From: Amphibacillus xylanus NBRC 15112
GTDB taxonomy: Bacteria > Bacillota > Bacilli > Bacillales > Amphibacillaceae
Direction: 5' to 3'
Length of the DNA: 64,000 nucleotides
NCBI RefSeq assembly: GCF_000307165.1
Contig: NC_018704.1
Coordinates: 1,860,001-1,924,000, forward strand
Of this stretch, positions 60,258-64,000 are shown piece after piece (position 1 is the stretch's first letter; the number at the start of each line of letters is the position of its first letter). The notes under the pieces were generated by a model that ran no database searches, had not been told where the DNA came from, and saw nothing but the letters and a program-made list of their open reading frames with translations. Made by a program: the position numbers and the translations under genes.

Positions 60258-61643
60258 TTAATCTCTCGGTTCAACCATTTTTGCTGGATCCACGAATTGT
60301 TCAAATTCAGTTTCGGTTAAATAGCCTAATTCTAAAGCTGCTTGCTTTAAAGTTATATTTTCTTTATATGCTTTTTTAGCAATCTCACTAGCTTTATCAT
60401 AACCAATATGCGGATTTAGTGCCGTTACAAGCATGAGTGACGCATTTAAATCTTCTGTCATAACTGTTTCATTCGGCTTCATTCCAACTAAACAACGACG
60501 ATTAAACGAACGGATGCCATCAGCTAATAACTGCACAGATTGTAAAAAGTTATAGATAATCACTGGTTTAAAAACATTAAGTTCAAAATTACCTTGACTA
60601 GCTGCAATGCCAATCGTCGTATCATTTCCCATCACTTGTACCGCAACCATAGTCAATGCTTCAGCTTGAGTTGGGTTAACTTTTCCTGGCATAATCGAAC
60701 TTCCTGGCTCATTAGTCGGTAGCACTAGCTCGCCTATTCCTGCGCGCGGTCCACTTGCCAACCAGCGAATATCATTAGCAATTTTCATCACATTTGCAGC
60801 CAATGCTTTTAATGTGCCATGAGCTCGAACCATTTGATCATGACTCGTTAATGCGTGAAATTTATTTGCGGCAGACTTAAATGGTCGATTTGTAAATTGA
60901 GAAATTTCATTAACAACATATTCACTAAATTTAGAATGTGCATTTAGGCCAGTACCGACTGCCGTCCCACCGATCGCAAGTTCATTTAAGTAGTTTAAAT
61001 CTTCTTTTACCATTACGATAATCTTCTCAATCATATGTTGCCAGCCACTAATTTCTTGACCAAATGTAATCGGCGTTGCATCTTGTAAATGCGTCCGCCC
61101 AATTTTAATTAAATCTCGATATTTATCTGCTTGCTCGATTAATGTTTGATTAATTTCATCAAGTGCAGGCAATAGCTGTGCTTCAATCTCCAAAACAGCC
61201 GCAATATGCATAGCGGTTGGAAATGTATCATTCGAGCTTTGCGACTTATTAATATCATCGTTCGGGTGAAGTCGCTCATTATGACCCTGTTCAATTAAAA
61301 ATTGATTGCCGATAAAAGCTAATACTTCATTTACGTTCATATTTGTTTGCGTACCACTACCTGTTTGCCAAACAACGAGTGGGAAATGCTCCATTAGATC
61401 ATGATTTAAAACATGATCACAAGCATAAACGATCGCTTCTTTTTTTAGTTTTGATATTTTTTTTAATCGATAGTTAGCAACTGCCGTACTTCTCTTTAAA
61501 ATAACAAACGCTCGTATCAGTTGAGTCGGCATCTTTTCAATACCGATTGGGAAATTTTCCAGACTCCGTTGTGTTTGAGCCCCCCAATATTTTGATTGAT
61601 CAACCTCAACTTGTCCTAATGTATCTGTTTCGATTCTCTTCAT
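60258..61643 (-). CDS. fumC: Fumarate hydratase class II
   Basis: A 461-residue oxygen-stable fumarase of the aspartase/fumarase family, hydrating fumarate to malate. It has the catalytic histidine region GRTHLQDATPI, VWQTGSGTQTNMNVNEV and the loop GSSIMPGKVNPTQAEA with the catalytic serine. ATG 61643 gives the same length as B. subtilis CitG; an ATG six codons upstream lacks a ribosome site. It is monocistronic, with no other citrate-cycle gene near. Confidence 0.95.
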   Translation of the reverse strand: MKRIETDTLGQVEVDQSKYWGAQTQRSLENFPIGIEKMPTQLIRAFVILKRSTAVANYRLKKISKLKKEAIVYACDHVLNHDLMEHFPLVVWQTGSGTQTNMNVNEVLAFIGNQFLIEQGHNERLHPNDDINKSQSSNDTFPTAMHIAAVLEIEAQLLPALDEINQTLIEQADKYRDLIKIGRTHLQDATPITFGQEISGWQHMIEKIIVMVKEDLNYLNELAIGGTAVGTGLNAHSKFSEYVVNEISQFTNRPFKSAANKFHALTSHDQMVRAHGTLKALAANVMKIANDIRWLASGPRAGIGELVLPTNEPGSSIMPGKVNPTQAEALTMVAVQVMGNDTTIGIAASQGNFELNVFKPVIIYNFLQSVQLLADGIRSFNRRCLVGMKPNETVMTEDLNASLMLVTALNPHIGYDKASEIAKKAYKENITLKQAALELGYLTETEFEQFVDPAKMVEPRD

Positions 61644-61675
61644 TAATTTTTCTGCCCCCATACGATTGATTAATT

Positions 61676-61710
61676 AAAAATGATTTCTAGTCTAAGTAGA
61701 AATCATTTTT
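61676..61710 (-). terminator. Terminator of the VanY-type gene
   Basis: An 11-bp stem (AAATGATTTCT with its inverse) and a U-tract on the minus strand. Confidence 0.82.
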
Positions 61711-61715
61711 TCTTG

Positions 61716-62641
61716 TTAATTATTTAGTTCTATATGATAACCAAAATACTCTTCTAAAGTTAATGAGTTATGATATAAATGTTCTGCTAGGCTTTTACCA
61801 ACGTAACGTAAATGCCACGGTTCAAAACCATAACCAGTAATATGTTCTTTATCTTCAGGATAACGAATAATAAAGCCAAATCGATGAGCATTATCAGCTA
61901 ACCAGCTGCCTTCTGTCGTTTCTTTAAAAACCTGCTCAAGCGCAAAACCTACACCGCTGCACTCACATCCATCGCCAAGCCTGTTTCATGTTCACTAGTG
62001 CCAGGTCGAGCTGAAAAGCGATTTGCGTAATCTTGACCACTTCGATTGACATGACCTTGATAAATATTTGTTTGCGTTTGATGTGAGCGATAGCCTGATA
62101 CAGCAGCTAACTCAATGCCTTCCTCTTCAAATGCTGTTGAAAATAACGTTTCTAGTGCAGAAGCAGCATCTTTTCTTAATAGTCGACGTTCATCACCTTT
62201 AGGTTTTGTATGAGATACATCTGGCTCAACTAAATCATTAGGTGCATAACCAGCAGGTAGTTTTCGGTTCTTATTTAGATAAACTTCAATACTACTTGGA
62301 TTACTCACAATATATAAACCTGTTTTCTGGTCAACATCAGAAATATTATAATTACTTTTATCTTCATCGCTAATAACTATCTTCTGCTCTGTCTTTTCAG
62401 GAGCTTTAACTTCTTCGTTTTTCTCTGTTTTTTCTGACTCATCTTGTGTTTCTATTTCTTCTTTAGTCTCTTCTTCGATTTCTTCAAGTTCTTCAAATTC
62501 AATCATTGGCTTCTTATTTAATTGGGTAACTGCTTTTACTTCAAGATTAGAAGTATCATATGGTATTGCTTCATTATTAGCTCCATTGCACCCTGTTATA
62601 AAAATAATTATTAAAACTAATAATAAAATATTACTTTTCAA
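61716..62641 (-). pseudogene. VanY-type D-alanyl-D-alanine carboxypeptidase lipoprotein, frameshifted
   Basis: TTG 62641, six bases from a GAGGTG site, starts a lipoprotein (MKSNILLLVLIIIFITGCNG, lipobox ITGC). An acidic E/K linker (~40-85) is followed by a VanY peptidase domain with SGYRSHQTQ and zinc ligands in SEHETGLAMDVSAA. There the frame stops (61949-61951). One base shift near 61957 restores GVGFALEQVFKETTEGSWL, the HRFGFIIRYP block and YGFEPWHLRYVG (zinc histidine), ending at TAA 61716. A one-base deletion in an otherwise well-kept gene suggests recent loss or a sequencing error. The intact enzyme would trim peptidoglycan pentapeptides. Confidence 0.88.
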
Positions 62642-62846
62642 ACGGCTCACCTCAATCCTAATGCCCCTATTATACAACATTAGACAAAAGAATAATGTAT
62701 CTATTTTATTAATAATATTAATTGGTAATATCATAAAATTTTTCCATAGGGAAACAATCATTGCCATGACAAGTAATCTTGCTCTAGACCCACCAACATT
62801 CACAATGATAAAGTATTATAAAACGTATCAGGAAGGAAACAACTCA

Positions 62847-63716
62847 ATGAATCAGTATCAAAAAATTAAAAAAGGCGAGTTTGGCGCATGGCTTAGTATT
62901 ATCGCCTACATTGTCTTAGCCTTAACAAAAATTATTATTGCACAAATGACACATTCCCAGGCGCTTCGTGCTGATGGCTTGAATAATGCCACAGATGTTG
63001 TCGCTTCAATATCAATCTTAATCGGTTTAAAAATTTCCAGGAGACCACCTGATCATAACCATCACTATGGTCATTTCCGTGCTGAGCTGATTGCATCACT
63101 TGTAGCTGCTTTTATTATGGTAACCGTTGGCTTACAAGTTATCATTAATGCCATCCAACTCACTTTTAGTGGGCAAAGTCAGCAACCATCAATGCTTGCA
63201 GGCTGGATTGCCTTAATATCTGCATGTTTTATGTTTGGTGTGTATTTATTTAATCGAAAATTATCAATTAAGATAAATAGTCAATCACTCTTTGCAGCAT
63301 CACAAGATAATAAAGCTGATGCTCTCATAAGTTTGGCAGCATTCTTTGGGATTTTAGGCGCACAGATTGGGTTCACTTGGATTGATCCGATTGCGGGATT
63401 ATTTGTCGGTATCATTATCGTTTATACGGCATGGAAAATTTTCATGGATGCAAGTGTCACATTAACAGACGGATTTGAGGTTGAATCAGTTGAAGAGATT
63501 AAAGCTTTTATTGAAAAAGATCCTGATGTAAAAGAAGTGAAAGATATAAAAGGAAGATATGACGGTAATCGTATTTATCTAGATTTAACACTTTATGTCG
63601 ATCCTAAGATGACGATTCAACATGCACATTTAATCACAGACCGAATCGAATCTGCTTTAGCTAAACAATTCGATGCCGACCAAATTCAGATTCACCTTGA
63701 ACCTTATGTTCAATAA
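62847..63716 (+). CDS. Cation diffusion facilitator transporter
   Basis: A 289-residue CDF/ZT-family exporter. It has about five to six membrane helices (residues 12-205), metal site residues in LRADGLNNATDVVAS and DNKADALISL, the histidine-rich loop DHNHHYGHFRAE, and a cytosolic C-terminal domain (~210-285; GRYDGNRIYLDLTLYVDP). The lineage resembles manganese/iron exporters of B. subtilis (MneP/MneS), but the metal cannot be fixed. ATG 62847 has a GGAAGGA site ten bases upstream; the frame extends farther upstream but overlaps the divergent lipoprotein gene and is not credible. Confidence 0.9.
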   Translation: MNQYQKIKKGEFGAWLSIIAYIVLALTKIIIAQMTHSQALRADGLNNATDVVASISILIGLKISRRPPDHNHHYGHFRAELIASLVAAFIMVTVGLQVIINAIQLTFSGQSQQPSMLAGWIALISACFMFGVYLFNRKLSIKINSQSLFAASQDNKADALISLAAFFGILGAQIGFTWIDPIAGLFVGIIIVYTAWKIFMDASVTLTDGFEVESVEEIKAFIEKDPDVKEVKDIKGRYDGNRIYLDLTLYVDPKMTIQHAHLITDRIESALAKQFDADQIQIHLEPYVQ

Positions 63717-63734
63717 TGAATGATTAAATACGAA

Positions 63735-63769
63735 AGGATGAGGTAAAATGACCTCATCCTCATTTTTTT
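63735..63769. terminator. Terminator after the cation transporter gene
   Basis: A perfect 10-bp stem (63735-63744 with 63751-63760) and a T8 run; it also lies past the convergent azlD-like gene. Confidence 0.9.
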
Positions 63770-63797
63770 AGCGTAATAAAATACTTATCTCTTTATA

Positions 63798-64000
63798 TCA
63801 GAGTAGAAAATAAACTACGCCAATTGCACCAATGACGACTAATACAATGTGGAATCTGAATAATGATAACAATATAGCTGCTAAACCACCAATAATACCA
63901 ATATGAGGCTGATCAGCAATAACATTTAAAATACCAGGAAAAATTAATGCCCCGAGAGCTGCATAAGGAATTAATTCAAGCCATTGCCCAACCCAAGTCG
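63798..64000 (-). CDS. AzlD-like branched-chain amino acid transport protein, partial
   Basis: The 67 C-terminal codons of a small membrane protein enter from the window's right edge. PYAALGALIFPGIL and GGLAAILLSLFRFHIVLVV are typical of AzlD-domain proteins, the small partner of AzlC in branched-chain amino acid export. The start is outside the window. An azlC gene would be expected just beyond the edge, upstream of this one on the minus strand. Confidence 0.82.
   Translation of the reverse strand, partial: TWVGQWLELIPYAALGALIFPGILNVIADQPHIGIIGGLAAILLSLFRFHIVLVVIGAIGVVYFLL

Noticed and set aside
62586-62846. N-terminal extension of the cation transporter
   Set aside because: It would overlap the divergent lipoprotein gene, lacks family similarity, and a good ribosome site lies before ATG 62847.

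Overview
The window is low-GC chromosomal DNA of an endospore-forming, facultatively anaerobic member of the Bacillaceae. The grounds are B. subtilis-like gene neighbourhoods (yjbA-trpS-fabF-fabH; yitS/T/U/V/W; secG-est-rnr-smpB-ssrA; cggR-gap-pgk-tpiA-gpmI-eno; a PucR-type regulator next to msmX), an alpha/beta-type small acid-soluble spore protein, Gram-positive signals (T-box, FapR, CtsR and CggR operators, cre) and an Fnr with the Bacillus-type C-terminal cysteine cluster. The genus cannot be fixed from the sequence alone; a relative of Amphibacillus, Halolactibacillus or Gracilibacillus is possible.

Layout. 0-7 kb: end of a DUF1593 protein, a HesB-like protein, T-box plus trpS, an ISL3-derived remnant, yjbA, and the fatty-acid condensing enzymes fabF/fabH behind a FapR operator. 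7-18 kb: IS30-family copy 1, uppP, fnr, a short ISL3-derived element in the fnr terminator, the yit cluster with an NifU-N-like gene, a yisL-like gene, a CwlO-like NlpC/P60 hydrolase and aroD. 18-21 kb: sucrose PTS EIIBC and sucrose-6-phosphate hydrolase. 21.9-31.3 kb: one 3128-residue surface protein with collagen-binding-like, SpaA-like and Cna_B repeats and an MPNTA sortase motif. 31.5-36.7 kb: IS30 copy 2, inverted relative to copy 1, then a response regulator and a double-kinase hybrid sensor. 36.9-43.7 kb: ssrA, smpB, rnr, est, secG, ptsH and ptsI.

43.75-46.55 kb is an accessory island between ptsI and eno. It holds a frameshifted lipoprotein, an IS21 relic, an array of four units with an exact 52-bp period, and a decayed secreted-protein gene set between two paralogous two-helix membrane proteins. 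An inverted relic of a ptsI 3' end closes it. This is the least explained part of the window.

46.6-53.7 kb is the glycolytic operon under CggR. 54-64 kb holds tRNA-Arg(CCG), clpP behind a CtsR site, a yheA-like gene, an ISLre2 element, a PucR-type regulator and msmX, a spore protein gene, fumC, a frameshifted VanY-type carboxypeptidase, a cation-efflux transporter and the end of an azlD-like gene.

Functionally the core is carbon uptake and glycolysis (sucrose PTS, HPr/EI, MsmX, gap to eno), envelope building (FabH/FabF, UppP, CwlO-like, SecG, surface adhesin) and RNA or protein quality control (tmRNA/SmpB/RNase R, ClpP). Decay is visible at many points: two ISL3 derivatives, an IS21 relic, one damaged IS30 transposase, and frameshifts in a lipoprotein, a secreted protein and a VanY carboxypeptidase.
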